This document shows positions 23,589-36,473 of a stretch of DNA of 64,000 nucleotides, one piece after another (position 1 is the first letter of the stretch; the number at the start of each line of letters is the position of its first letter). The DNA is from Conus ventricosus. Its lineage: Eukaryota > Mollusca > Gastropoda > Neogastropoda > Conidae. A program made the translations under genes and the position numbers. The stretch spans positions 4,035,246 to 4,099,245 of the forward strand of contig CM031628.1 in NCBI GenBank assembly GCA_018398815.1, given 5' to 3'. Under the pieces are notes generated by a model, which worked only from the letters and a program-made list of their open reading frames with translations, had not been told where the DNA came from and did not search any database.

Positions 23589-24094
23589 CCGTTCATCAAG
23601 GAGTGATGATCAACTATTTTGAGCAAATATTCAAACTTGACCAATTTACAAAACTTCTTTGTTTTGTTGTCTTGTTGGGTAGGTATAGTTTCTGGCAATA
23701 TTCTATGCTAAAAGACATAATTTTTTTCTTTAATACACAAAACAAGCCAATAAAATGTACACAGTAACATGCTCCAAGTTTTTTTTCCCTTCCCTTTATG
23801 ACTTTCGTTGATAAAATATAACTAATGCTGTCTTATGAACAGTGTGTATTCTACAGAAGAGACATTCATAATGCACAACACATGCTAACAAAATGCAATA
23901 AAGCTTTTTGTAAACAGTGACGAAGTTCTATGCAAACGATATTTTTATGCAGGACACATGCTCATTAATATAAACAAAGACAATGGTTCTTTGTAAAAGG
24001 CTTTTTTTTTTTTTTTTTTTTTTTCAGGACAGATGCTAATAAAATTGAAAGGTGAAAGTGTGGATGTTTTCTCTTTTTTTTTTTTTTTGATGGG

Positions 24095-24190
24095 AAGTGA
24101 TGTAAGTGTGACCCCTTTTTTGCCAAATTTGTCCAGGGCCCCAGTTGGTCGCACTGTTTTATGTTATTTTATTTTACTTTTTAAAAATGC
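24095..24190 (+). mobile_element. LINE 3' end fragment
   Basis: Matches the 3' untranslated end of the LINE at 39240-43022 (its 42935-43022): GCCAAATTTG, a short spacer, CGCACT and then TTTTATGTTATTTTATTTTA. It is a 5'-truncated copy of about 95 bp. Confidence 0.8.
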
Positions 24191-26034
24191 TCTGGTGACA
24201 CCGTTTTTTGGGGGAACTATTTTTGGGAAAAAGAAGAAAAAGTAAAAAAAGTTTCTTTTTACAGGAGTAGATGATAAAATGTAACGAACAATGTCATACT
24301 TAAAGTTTTTCCCCTAATGCGGAACACTGATTAGATGTAAACATGACAAAGTTTATGTAAAAGCCCTTTTATGGTCGCTCACATCCGATAAAATCTGCAT
24401 GCCCCTTTCCGTTTAGAAAAAAAATTTAACTGCAGTAGGGAAAGTGGTGGTGTAATCATGGTGGATGGAGTAATCAGATGGTGGTGTAATCTGAGTGGAT
24501 GGTGTAATCAATGGGAAAAAAAAACAACTGCAGGCTTTGGCATTTTTTACATTGCAAAAAGAGAGAGAAATTTTGCGCTCCCAAAAATTTTTTTAAATAT
24601 TTCACTCAATTTTTTTCATTGGTGGAAAAAAATTGGGGTTGGGGTGACTTCATTTTCTGAAATTTTTCATCTCAAAAAAAAGGGCAAAAACTGATCGAGG
24701 ATGACTGACATACCCAGAAATTAACAGAAACAAAAATTCATGTGAAAGGGATTTTTCTACGTGAAAATACTGAAATTGTAAAGGATGTAGGAAACACGAA
24801 TGAAAATGGAAACTTCCAATGTGTTTCTGATGTACTGCACAATAAAGGATTTTACACACACACGTCAGTTTTGATATGGCCGAAAAGATTGTAGTAAAAT
24901 GTTTTTTTACATTATGGAATTTCTCTCACTCTGTGTGTTCTGACATACTGGCATAATAAACAGAACGTACACTGTAGACTCTCTCACACAGTGTGTGCTC
25001 CGAGATACTGGTGTCAGTTAATCATGCTATGAAATTCTCACTCAGAGTGTGTTCCGACATATTGGGGGTCAAACAATAAACAAGAAGGGTAACTCTTGCT
25101 CCCTTGGTGAAATAAACACACTCCATAACTCCAAACGACTGATGCTAAGAAACCAAATCACTAGCAGACATAACATTGTATTGCCTTCTCTGAAGGTACC
25201 TTTAATTTACAACCAATTTTTTGTTTATATTCAATATACTGACATCATTTAAACCACTGCCAAGGAGTTGCTGCCCTTTGGTATTCTTGTATGCCAGGCG
25301 GATGTTCTCCTTGCTTGTTCTGTGTGCTCCGTGTCATCATTTCTGCCAGACGATTCGATTTCGTTGGCAGCATTTGTTCAGAATTATGGGTGTGTATTCA
25401 TTTCACCATAGGAGCAAGAGTTACCCTACTTGGTTGTTGATTATTGTTCCCTGCCTCAGTTATGATTCCGATCATACTTGCATCAGTGAACTTTTTCACA
25501 GCACCATGCAAGAATGGCTGCCGAGCGCGGACTTACCATTCAGTGACAGGGGGTGAAAATGCTCGCGGCAAGCGATCTGTCACTCACGACACGTTGCGAG
25601 AATGATAGCCATGGTTTTCTAAGGAAATATATATGACCAAATTTCCTGGAGAATTTTGAAACCAGTGGTGTCAGCATACAGAGAGAGTCCTTCCTACATC
25701 ATATCATAACAGTTAGCAAGCTACTAACAGTCGATTTCATTGGTTGATTTGAAGAGAAAGCAACCAACCCACTGGCGTCTTCAGTTCAAGCACTGAATCA
25801 GTGCTCCTTGTTCGAAGTATGTCGTTTCACCTCAATCAAACAACAAGAAATCATTTTGACTTTCAAAAACATTTACCATCAAGAAGATGAAAGACAGTTC
25901 TATTTCACTGTACAAAAAAAAGTCATTGTCCGCTGTAGCTTTTTAAAGAAAATTAATGAAAAATGGTGAAAATCAGGTGTCCTGAGGGAATTTCAGTGCG
26001 GTGACTGCAGTGTTAACTGGGCACATACAGCAGA

Positions 26035-26235
26035 AAGAGGGTATGTGCTGATAGTGTTAATCATTCTCTGGAATCTGGGTCTGTGCTGATAGTGTTATAT
26101 CATTCTTTGGAATCTGTGTCTGTGCTGATAGTGTTAATCATTCTTTGGAATCTGGGTCTGTGCTGATAGTGTTAATCATTCTTTGGAATCTGGGTCTGTA
26201 TTGATAGTGTTAATCATTCTCTGGAATCTATCACG
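26035..26235. repeat. Tandem repeat, 38-bp unit
   Basis: Five near-identical copies centred on TGCTGATAGTGTTAATCATT followed by CTTTGGAATCTGGGTC. Confidence 0.9.
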
Positions 26236-26900
26236 CAGTGTGTGTTCCTGATGCAGTGGTGTCAATTAATCGCATCATGAACTCTCTCTCACATAGTGAG
26301 TGTTCTGATATAATGGTGTCAGTTACTCACACTACGGATTCTCTTGCACAGTTCATGTTCTAATATATTTAAACGTCAGTTAATCATACTATGGAATCTC
26401 TCATACAGTGTATGTACACTGGCAACAGTTAATCATACTATGGAATCTTCGGTAACAGTGTGTGATCTGATATGCTGGTGTCAGTTGATCATACTATGAA
26501 ATTTCTCATACAGCTGTAATCTGATGTACTGGTGTCTGTTAATCATACAATAAAATTTCTCATACAGCATGTACTCTGATATAATTGTGTCAGTTAATCA
26601 TACAATAAAATTTCTCATACAGCATGCATTCTGATATAACAGTGTCAGTTAATCATACAATAAAATTTCTCATACAGCATGTATTCTGATATAATAGTGT
26701 CAGTTAATCATATAATGAAATTTCTCATACAGAATGTATTCTGATATAATAGTGTCAGTTAATCATACAATAAAATTTCTCATACAGCAGGTATTCTGAT
26801 ACAATAGTGTCAGTTAATCATACTATGAAATATCTCATACTCTGACATACTGGCATCAGTTGATCACACTATGGAATCTCTCTGTCACAGTGTGTGTTCT
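26236..26900. repeat. Tandem repeat, about 55-bp unit
   Basis: About ten copies of TCTGATATAATAGTGTCAGT followed by TAATCATACAATAAAATTTC and TCATACAGCATG. Related, more divergent units occur at about 24920-25070. Confidence 0.9.
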
Positions 26901-26978
26901 GATACGCTGACATCAGTAATGGTACTTCTACCATGGACTCTCTCACAGCGTCGTGAAGAAGACAACAGAGACACTGAC

Positions 26979-27087
26979 CTTCACCCTGGTCTGTGCGCTC
27001 CATGGTGGTTCTGGTTCTTCAGCCATGTCCACTTCAATCTCCACCTCTGACATCATCGGCTGATCAGGGAACGCCATGGGGCCCACA
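26979..27087 (-). CDS. Internal coding exon of the unrecognised minus-strand gene
   Basis: Read on the minus strand, an acceptor ending TTCAGACAG precedes 27087 and a donor AAG|GTCAGT follows 26979. With the second AG as acceptor, the exon joins in frame to the exon at 32120-32372 and encodes an acidic peptide including MAFPDQPMMSEVEIEVDMAE. The shared orientation, clean splice sites and compatible phase support one gene. No domain is recognisable. The 3' junction (phase 0) does not match the exon at 21833-22804. Confidence 0.6.
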
Positions 27088-27167
27088 CTGTCTGAACACA
27101 CAGAAACACACAGTTCTATGTGGACCTTTCAATGAGTTTACGCACATACATCTCTTCCCCCCCCCGC

Positions 27168-27200
<33 letters not shown>

Positions 27201-30200
27201 ACGCACACAAATTCCTTCACTATAGTGTCCTAATGCAGCCACTTCAACCTACATCTTCCCTCACAAGCTCCCTGGTTTAAGTGTCTAGCTATGTTTACAC
27301 CCGTGCTACTTTGATCTCCAGTCATGTGACCATCTGTATATCAACCATGATATATTATAAGAAACCATGTGAAATATATTCCAAACACACACACACACAC
27401 ACACAAAATACATACACAAACAAATAGTTTCCTAATGCAGCCACTTCAACCTACATCTTCCCTCACAAGCTCCTTGGACTGAAGAATCTAGCTATGTACT
27501 TACAAAGCGCTACTTTGATCTCCAGTCATGTGGTTCATCAGTATCTCAACCATACAACCATGTCAAATATGTTCTAAGGTAAGAGAATCCTGTCACTGTG
27601 AAGGTGGCAGACCTTCAGCTGATGTCAAGAATAGATGTTGTAACCAAAAACAAATAATCTTTTTTGGGGAAAAGATATTCTTTCTGACGTTTTGATGTGA
27701 CTGCATTCCATGAAAACCCTATTTCATCTAGTGTTTACTCTCACTTCCATTCAACTGGATTGGACTGTCCATATATAAGCATTCGGAATGGATGTATCCT
27801 GAACTTTCAAGATTGGATGGTGGACCCAGTGAAGTTGAAAAAACAAACAAATAGGCTTTGGGCTCTAAACAAAATTCCTCAAAAAGAAGTTGATGTTTCA
27901 CACCACTGATCAGTCAACACACAGGCAAACATACTAACTCTGCAGACTCACTTGTGTGAACACATCTTGGTTGTGCCACCATTGCTGATCTGCCCCCACC
28001 CAACCCTTCATCTCCTCCACCCTTAAGCCACCCCATCTTACACCACGGAGGAAGAACATGACTCAGCAAAACACACCAGAGACACCACTTCCTCCCCTCC
28101 TCCCCCAACCCACCTGTCTCCATCCCTGTTCCCATTTGGTCATACTGCCCCCACACTATATACACATGGTTACACTAAACCACACATATTCTTATTTATT
28201 GGCAGTACACACATCAACACACACGACACACAGACAAATAATTATGCGCTCAAAATGCAATATGAAGAGATCTATGTGACTGTTTGCCTTGACACTAACT
28301 TACATGGTAAGGATGATTTTAAAATCACAGAGAATCCATTTCATATTAAAATTTCTGAGTCCTTTGACAATTTGAGTTTAAATGACAGTCTCTAAAACAT
28401 GGCTTGATAAAACATACCTAGGTGGGAAAAAAATCTATAATGTAATGGAACACAGACACAGTCCTACTGTCTGACAGTAACTCTGAACTGGTCACTGAGC
28501 ACAATCACACCTGTCACTGTGGTTTACAATCAACAAATGTTGCTCTGTGTTTTCTCAATTCATTAGTTCAACCGAAGTTCTGCTATGTGCGAGAGCTTTT
28601 CCATTGTGCATGTTGCAAAACCACACTGGAACAGCTGCAGTCTGGCTCTTGATTGTTTACTGTCAATGATAAATTTTTCTCCACGTCAGAAGAAGAGAAG
28701 TGCATTAAAGATAAGTCTGAAGTCAACTGAGTAACCTGTACTGAATTGAAAAATAAAACTGAATGTTGAAAACATGAAGTAATTGCACATACACACAAGA
28801 ATTAGTCTGAAAAACTGTTTCAGCCATCAACATTTTAACTCTGTAAATGCCAACGATTAACTGACAGAAAGGAGATTGACGATCATTTTTCTTCTAAAGC
28901 TTTTCTCCATCAGTTGATTATGATTTTCATCTCATTCTCTTCACTCCCATGCAAAGTGACAAGGGATGAACTGGCAGAGAGAAGCTCAAAGATTTTTTTC
29001 CTTTGTGGCTGATGCTTCTTGTTAGGTCCCATGGGAATTGAGAACTGTTCTCTTTCGTCCTCCCCATCTTCCTTCACCCCTGATCAGCATGCTTTCTCTT
29101 TCACATTCTTCCCACATACATGCAACACATGACACAAAAGATGTTATATTGCGCTTAGGTCCACTCCACGAGGAGTGACAATATAATTTGTCAGTTCTGC
29201 ATATAGAAGCATTATACCCAGTGGGTATCTGGACAGGTACATATAATATTGAACCTGTAAACATCAGATTTCTTTTTATCCAGTAATTTCTTGACTTTAA
29301 GTCCCGTTCTTGCAAGTGCTTTTCTCTGGTCCCTTTGTTAAGTTAGGAATTAAACGCATAAATTCAACCTTAGCTTCACTTGGACCATACCTTTTGTTTG
29401 TAAGTTAACGGAATTCAAAGATCAAACTCACCCATAGCTTCAAAGGAAATACATTTGTTTGCCAGGTAACTGAATTCAACCTTTACGTCACTACAGATTC
29501 AAAAGGGCAATACCCTTTGTTTGCCAGGTAACGGCTAATAATCCAGTATTCTTTCGCTTTCTGACCAGCGCTTTGCGCCGCTTTCTTTCCAACACTGCTG
29601 AAGGGGTTAAAAACATTAATTCCCCTGGGATCTGAACCTTGAGTTTGACTGAAGGGGGGAAAGCGCCATGAGACACTTCTTGCTCATGTCGAGCATGAAG
29701 TGTTGACCCCCCCAGTCGTAACCGAACGGTAGTGGACCTAAGCGCATTGACCATCTAAATTAGAATTATGACATCATAACATAAATAATAATGACAATTG
29801 CTATAGCACCCCCCTAACCACGTAGGGTGGCGTGTGCTGTACAATTTGTAACCATCCAACAGCTAAAATGGTAAGCAGAAACCACGCACGCATCAAATTG
29901 TGCGTGCCCAGGTCATGAACATACGTACACCCACACACACTTGCCCGCACACCGCATGCTCACGCGTGCACACATATCCACCGCGTGCATACGCACCTGG
30001 AACATAATATTGCATGCCAAAACATCCTATATGACCAATGAACAACTCCTTCGTACGCGAGCAACTTGTACACATACACAATGTCTTCTGGGGTTGTAGT
30101 GAACAGCTCCTTTGTACCCGACTGGTACACATACATAATGTCTTGAGGGGGTTGTCCGTCTTTCTTGCTGCTGTTGGTGCGCCCTTGTCCGCCGGCATTG

Positions 30201-30339
30201 TCTGTTAGCATCCACCCAGGTCCGGGAGCCCCCGGGACCTGTAAAGCATAGAAACCAAAAACGAGGAGGCAGTATCTCCCTCACTGTGGAGTCATACTGA
30301 CTAAAACATGTTTGGGTAAGCGCAAGACTGTCCTAATAT
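27088..30339. other. Probable intron; no gene seen
   Basis: Contains CT and CA microsatellites (27178-27201, 27385-27405), a duplicated block (TTCAACCTACATCTTCCCTC at about 27243 and 27446), and three divergent units around 29380-29530 sharing TTTGTTTGCCAGGTAAC. No supported exon or RNA gene. Confidence 0.45.
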
Positions 30340-30500
30340 TTAGAGTGATGAAGAACGGCTACTGTTCCTAATGTATCTTTTGAATGCGTCTGACTTCCAT
30401 CTCCCTAGTTGCCGTATCTGTGCATCTGACATGCCACGAGCTGCCGCTGCTGTTGCTGCTCCTATCCGAAAGCTATGTGATGTGAATTGTGATGTTTCCT
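30340..30500 (-). pseudogene. Tyrosine recombinase C-terminal fragment (DIRS/Ngaro/Crypton-like)
   Basis: On the minus strand the frame reads HSFRIGAAT, then RGMSDAQIRQLGRWKSDAF and KRYIR before a TAA at 30340-30342. This matches the end of the tyrosine recombinase fold: the HxxR box, the LGRW motif and the nucleophilic Tyr in RYIR. Such enzymes integrate DIRS-like and Ngaro retrotransposons and Crypton transposons (established). The upstream part is lost at a poly(T) run (30495-30510) and neither a reverse transcriptase nor terminal repeats were found, so this is a short remnant. Which of the three groups it came from cannot be decided. Confidence 0.78.
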
Positions 30501-30510
30501 TTTTTTTTTT

Positions 30511-32119
30511 TCAAACTTTCTCTCCGTCAGTAGATCATGACTTTCATCTAAATCTTGTCACTCCAATGCAAATTTACAGGGTTAAATCTCAAACAGTGCC
30601 ACTGTTATCTTTCTTCTTTTTTAACAAACAAAAGTCTGCCACCCTAAGTGGAAAAATGAAGTGACTACATCATACATGACCTGAACAACGTTGCAGGTCC
30701 TTGTGCCTGTTTCTTGGTCTAACAAAAACACCACAGACTTTCTGACAATGACATGCATGGAACGCAAAAGATATCTAGTTATGTGCATGGCACATGAAAG
30801 ATTTCTAGTTACGTAATGTACCTAATCTTTATTCTGTGCATGCTGGTGAGTAAATTGGCAAATCCCTCTGGTGATTATCAATCCCACTCTTAAAAGGCAT
30901 TAACGCCGAGCCGCTCGCTGGGTCACCCATCGACACCGGAAAACCTCCAGTGTACATGACATGCTGGAGGCCCTTCAGTGGTCCCCCCTCACAGAATGAA
31001 AGAGAAAAGTGCAACTAGTGAACTTCTATAAATACCACAACGGAAGCCTCATCATCAACACGCCCCACAAACCCTCTCAGAATCCCTCTGCACCCAAAGG
31101 AACCAATGGTCCCATCCAGCAACCTACCACCTTTCTAACTGCAGGACTCTCCACTGACAGAAGTCTTTCTTTCCCAGGACCATATCGGACTGGCACAGCC
31201 TTCCTGCTGAGGTTGCCCTCAGCCCACCCTGGAGGGCTTCAAACCCCAAATCTGATCCAACACCCCTCCCCCCTGTCTCCACCAGAACTGTGGGCCCTGT
31301 CAAAGTAGCTTCACATTACACAACAGCTTGTTAACAGACCAAACTGAAACAAAGCTAAACAAAATATGCGCAAGCTTGTGCCACTTCTCTGTGCCTCTGC
31401 TGCCATAATCAAATTGGCAATAACAATCAAGTTGCAGAATCAAGCAGCTCTAGCTCTCCTCCACCGACCTGCCTCCACTTGTACACTTCGCCCCACTACC
31501 AACCCCTTCCCCCCAAAAAAAACATACAAGAAGATGGGCAACCTCTCCAGAATCTGGCTCATGATTGTTAAATCACCTATGAGAACCTTGCCGAGCGACA
31601 CAAATGGGAAGGGTGAGAGTTCTGGCACTGGGACCTTCGAACGTGACTGGGCGACACACACACACTGACACAGTGACGGCACTGTGCTGTCTGTGACAGT
31701 GGCCCTTTCGTGGGGACTACTATCCAGATCCTGATCTCCCTTCCCTAAACTTTTTATGAAATGAGACACAGAACATTTCCAAATTTAGTTTGGTGATCGA
31801 AAATTACTTAGTTCTTCTGTCATCCTGGGGAAAAAAAAATCATACAACTGTGAGTGAGGACATGGACAGACTGATATGAGAATAAAATGGATGAAGTGTA
31901 CAATTTCTGATCAGTAAACAGGGGGAAAAAAATACCTAAAGCAATGTGAATGTAAAAAAAAAAGTGGTCTATGGGGGGAGTAAACAGAAACATTTCTTTT
32001 AACGAGTATGTCTAAAATTGCACAACAGCAGCTGGGTATGATATTTGTACCTTCAGGTTCAACCCTTGTTATGAAAACAGCTCTTATTTTTATTGAGAAA
32101 CTACATGTACTCTACTGAC
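30511..32119. other. Probable intron; no gene seen
   Basis: Open frames on both strands around 31000-31770 lack recognisable domains and convincing splice pairs. Purine/pyrimidine composition is ordinary. Confidence 0.45.
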
Positions 32120-32372
32120 CTGACACTGTCTTCTGTGGCATGGGACTCGCTCTGTGGGTCAAAGCCCAGGTCAGAACCCATTTCGTCGTCACAGCCATAC
32201 TCAATGGTGTCGTCATCCACATCAAGGACTGGGCTGGAGGTGCAGTCTAGCTGATTGTGGACTGGGCTGGAGCTTGCCAGAGGAGGTTCATGACGTGAAC
32301 ACTGACAGTAACAGCTGAAAGAACTCTCAGTCTGCACTGCTGTGTCCACTACACTGGGCTTCACCCAAATCC
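32120..32372 (-). CDS. Internal coding exon of the unrecognised minus-strand gene
   Basis: A strong acceptor TTTTTGTTTTCAG precedes 32372 and the donor CAG|GTCAGT follows 32120. The 83 encoded residues begin with IWVKPSVVDTAVQTESSF, then a Cys-rich patch (CYCQC) and a Ser/Pro stretch, and end in an acidic segment with DVDDDTIEYGCDDEMGSD. The composition suggests a disordered region. It splices in frame to the exon at 26979-27087. An upstream exon must supply one base to its first codon; none was confidently found. Confidence 0.6.
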
Positions 32373-34124
32373 CTGAAAACAAAAACATATGGGGCTAAAC
32401 ACTCTGACATTTGGCAACCCACATTTTTAACTACCACATCACAATGAATGAGCGTACTTTGGTCTTCAGTTGCTATTGTCTGAAAGCAAAACGTAAACAC
32501 ATAGCACTCTCACTTTTGGCGCTGAAAAGAAAAAAAGTTGCTACAGCCATATGATATCTATAAAATTTAAATTTCATCAGTACTCTACATCAGTTTACAC
32601 GTATCCAGGTTTGAATTAGCTGTGAGGGGCAAGTACTAAGTGACGCTGGCTGCAGTTTCACACTGACCCCATGATCACCCAGTTTACTGAGCGTGTCAAC
32701 CCTTTTTCCCCTGTAGTATTTCTTAGCACTTGTGACAAGGAGGTATGCTTGTGTTAAAGTACTAGTTGTCTGAAATGCTTCTGTAACCATCCTCACCCTC
32801 CTGTCAGGTAGTAAACATTCCGGTAATCGGCATAACTCATGTGAAAAAACCCCTTGCCATCTTAACATATTCATTCCACCCCATTCTAGCCATCTTCCTC
32901 CATAAAACACACGCATCCCACACACACACACACACACACTCACACACTGGTTTAAACGGTGCCTGTTTTTTTGGAACAACCAACTCACCTTTGCTGCGTT
33001 TGTAAGTGTCATGTTGGCTGAAACACCTCGGTGCATGACATCAGTGGATGTTTTGGGATGCAGCAGCCAGGTCAACTGTGCAGCAATGGAGGAGACATGC
33101 AGCCAACACTCCCATGTTCTGCATCGCTGTGTCCGGCACATCCTCCCAGTGCACACGGCGTCACCAGGCTTCCATTCCCTGCTGACTCTGCTCTTGTACA
33201 TCCATCTTTGCACGTTTCATGTCCACGAAGCTCTGATGTTAAAAGATGTTGAATGCAAAATAAACACCCAAAGAATTTTCTTTTTAATCATTCTGTGTTT
33301 ACGTTTTTCGCACACATAACACACATATAACTGTAAACATAGAAATGCAAGTATATAACTGCAGAGAAATAGACACAAATGCAAACTACCTACATACATA
33401 TTAATCCAAGCAAAAAATCAAAACACACACACACATAAACATGTATCGTTCCCCATTCTCTATCCCCACTACACCCCCACCCCACCAGGTTCAACATGAA
33501 TATGCATACTTACTGTCCTATATAAATCATTCAAAAGCAGCAGCAAAAATAAGTTACACATAGTTGAAATAGTCGGCCTCCTGGTTTACATTTTTTTTGT
33601 CGCCTGTGATCCACACAGCACAGTATCAATCGTAAGAAAAAAGCAATCTTGTTCAAATTGTGTGCCCTTCCCATTTACCAATGCATTGTACTGGCCCCTT
33701 CTGTGTCTGGATTTTTAAACAACGCCATCAAAGTTTAGGTATTGGGGTTTTTCATTCTGTCTTTTACATAAGAGCAATAACTTTGCTAGCAAAAGAATTT
33801 GGCCCCAAATGATCAGTCTGAACATATGGTTTCATTCCAAAGATTTTTTTTTTTAATGTATATGCTGTCATCACCATTGTAAAAAAAAAATTGACAAAAA
33901 ATATTCTCAACCCCCATCAATAGCTTCCACTGCTCACCCCCATGTATTTTGGGGTGCAAACAAAATGTGAAATTTTTTCTGCTCATATTCAGTCATTTAC
34001 ATTTTTTCCCCCAACTTTTGCCTTGTGGAATTCTGTAAAGAGTAAAAAAAAAAAAAAGTATCCAGATTCAAAAAGTGCCACAAATGTGTGTGTGTGTGTG
34101 TTCTTGAATAAAACTACCCCCTCG

Positions 34125-34155
<31 letters not shown>

Positions 34156-34379
34156 TCACTGTGTTTAAGTGGAGGACAAACAGCCAAACACTCCCAGTTC
34201 TGCTTTGTCTGTGTCTGGCGCATCATTCTGTTTTTACTTTTTTCGCACACATAGCTACACAAAATAACACACACACACACACGCTTTTCAGTGTTACAAT
34301 CGATTAAGTTTTTTTGATTCAAATAACTTTATTTTGAAGGAAATTCAACATTTAATCCACGTCTTGATATGTAAAGGAA
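32373..34379. other. No supported gene; short repeats
   Basis: Two related blocks, about 33060-33320 and 34150-34270, share CCAACACTCCCA/CCAAACACTCCCA, a CTGTGTC.GGC.CATC block and TTTTTCGCACACATA, so this is duplicated DNA. CA/TG tracts lie at 32920-32945, 34085-34101 and 34131-34155. Confidence 0.45.
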
Positions 34380-34400
34380 CAGTTGTAACTTTCTTCGGGG

Positions 34401-34512
34401 TTTCCCTTCACACTGTGGAATATCGGGCAATGAACTTGCTGACGATGTGCGAAAAAAGGCGCTAAAAATGGAACGAGGGTACAAACTATTTCCATACCGT
34501 TCATTTTGAAAG
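34401..34512 (+). pseudogene. LINE RNase H fragment (I/Nimb-like)
   Basis: The frame reads PSHCGISGNELADDVRKKAL, the last RNase H motif of I-clade LINEs (VPSHCGI.GNE.AD). Upstream bases (34381-34400) encode the preceding strand in another phase, so a frameshift is present. No other catalytic motif is in frame. Further LINE-derived sequence may extend to about 34880. Confidence 0.65.
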
Positions 34513-35996
34513 AGAGTAAACAAATTTAAAACAAACAGCTGGGGAAATATTTTAGAAATGGCAGAACAAAGTGTTACTCTTGTTAAAAACCACAAAATAA
34601 TCCTCTTTTTAGTATTGATCATTTAAAAAGCATCCAAAATCTGCACATTTATGATATGCATCAATACAGAAACGTCGTTTCAATATTTCATCGACTAAAA
34701 CTGGATGCTTTTAGACTAATATAGCTCTGCAACAAAATGCATATTGGGGAAACAAAATTAGACAAGAGATCATTTTTGTTCGAATGTATGCCTCTCAGGC
34801 ATTTCTCCCACTTTATGAGGAAAGTCTGTGACAGATATATTTTCTGATATGATTTTGCTTTGAAAGTTACTTTCTGCTTGATTTTTTGTCCAGTCAGGTA
34901 TTTGCTTTAATCTGATATTGATAGTGTGTGTAGGTTGGGTTGGTTTATTTGTTTGTCTAATTGTTTTCTGATTTTATGTACACCCCCCTTTTGCTCACTC
35001 CCAGCCCCACCCCGTCCCTAAAACACACACTTGTAAGAAACATGAACAAACTCTATCTCCCTCCCTCAACTTGAACTTAAATTTGAAGGTTTTTAGAGGC
35101 CTTAAAGGCCTGTTAAACCATTCTAAATTATTACACTTAAGATGAAAAACATTGCATGCGTGGATGGAAGAGAGTCACGACTGAGACTATCAATGTTGAT
35201 AACATTCCGATTGTATTTCGTGGGAAGTTCCTGCCAATGGGTATCTAACTGGATTTGAAGAATTGATGTAGGGGCTGTTACTACGAGTCAGGAAGACCAT
35301 TCCAAACATCATCACACGAAGAGAGAAGTAGTTTCCCGTTATTCAGTCTGTGATGAACTTTGGATAGTTCAAGGAGTGTCCTCTGCTGTCCCTGCTGGTA
35401 AATATTTCAAAACGTGGTTTATCACTCCGGTAAATGCCATGTATGAACTTGTACAAGTCTATCATGTCTCCCCCTTTTTCTTCTGTGCTCCAGGCTTGGT
35501 AGTTTTGAGAGTAGAAAGACGCTCAGGATATGGTTTGTCTTTGAGAGATGCTAAAAGTTTAGTTGCTCTGCGCTGAACATCTTCTACATCCTGGCACAGC
35601 GTTTTGTGGTAGGGTTTTCCAAACTGATGTCCGTACTCTAGTACTGGTCGTTACAAGGACTTGTAACAGTTGTAGGAAGGATCTTCAGTCAGAAAGTCAA
35701 AGGAGCGACGGATGATACCAAACATCTATTTGCTTTAGACGTTGCCTTTGGGCCCCATGTTCTCTGAAATTCAGTTTGTTATCAATGTGAACCCCAAGGT
35801 CCTTCCAACTTCACTTTCAGACAGAGTTGTGGTACATGTTTCAGCTTCGATGTTTACTTCGGTCTGTGGTAACAGCATCTGACTTCTTGTTCCCCAGCTT
35901 TAGACATGGCATTTTTCAGGGTGGAACTTCAATAGCCATCGTCTTGACCAGCTTTGGGAGCCTGTCTAATCTTCCTGTAAAACATGCGTAGCTCCT

Positions 35997-36473
35997 TCAT
36001 TGCATTCGTGCAAAAACCTTTGTGTCGTCTGCAAATAGGTGTACAGTGTTTGAACGAGATTCGGGAGAATCGTTAATATACAGTACAAACAAGACAGCTC
36101 CTAGGACACTATCCTGAAGAATCCCACTCGAGACTTGGCTTCTTGTGACTGTGCTCCACTGACAACCCGCTGACGCCCGCTGAGTAGGAAGTCCGTATCC
36201 TAAGTAATTCTTCCCTTTTAAAACCATGTGCCCGGGAAATTTCAAAACAAGTCGTCTGTGTGGAACGCTATCAAACGCTTTCTGGAAGTCCATGTAGACA
36301 ATGTCGACTGATCCTCCATCATCTAAGACCTTAGTCCATGACGTCGAGAAGCTGAGTGATGCCGACCTCCCCTTTACAAACCCATGTTGTTTCTTGCTGA
36401 CAAGACTGTTTTCTTCTAGGTGTTTGACAAGTTGTTCACTTACTAATTTTTCCATTTCTTTGCAAGGATGCAT
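35997..36473 (-). pseudogene. Reverse transcriptase core of the minus-strand LINE
   Basis: The 158-codon open segment contains KKQHGFVKGRS, VDIVYMDFQKAFDSVPH (first catalytic Asp) and VHLFADDTKVFA (the FADD catalytic pair). The segment between them is scrambled by small indels: the expected GIPQGSVLGP motif appears as GILQDSVLGA. The upstream part continues in other frames to about 36660. This polymerase would copy the LINE RNA at its target site. Confidence 0.88.

Larger units (their letters stand above)
22805..26978. other. Probable intron and repeat DNA
   Basis: No exon was recognised. The stretch contains dispersed 65-bp units with a CACAATGTGAAAAA ending (22850-23050), a poly(C) block, a LINE 3' end, homopolymer-rich DNA (23.9-24.7 kb), and the tandem arrays listed separately. 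Confidence 0.45.

Noticed and set aside
32590..33213. 207-codon minus-strand frame with a GTGAGT donor near 32990, possible first exon of the SUMO-motif gene
   Set aside because: The phase does not fit the exon at 32372, and part of the sequence is duplicated at about 34150, so it looks like repeat DNA.
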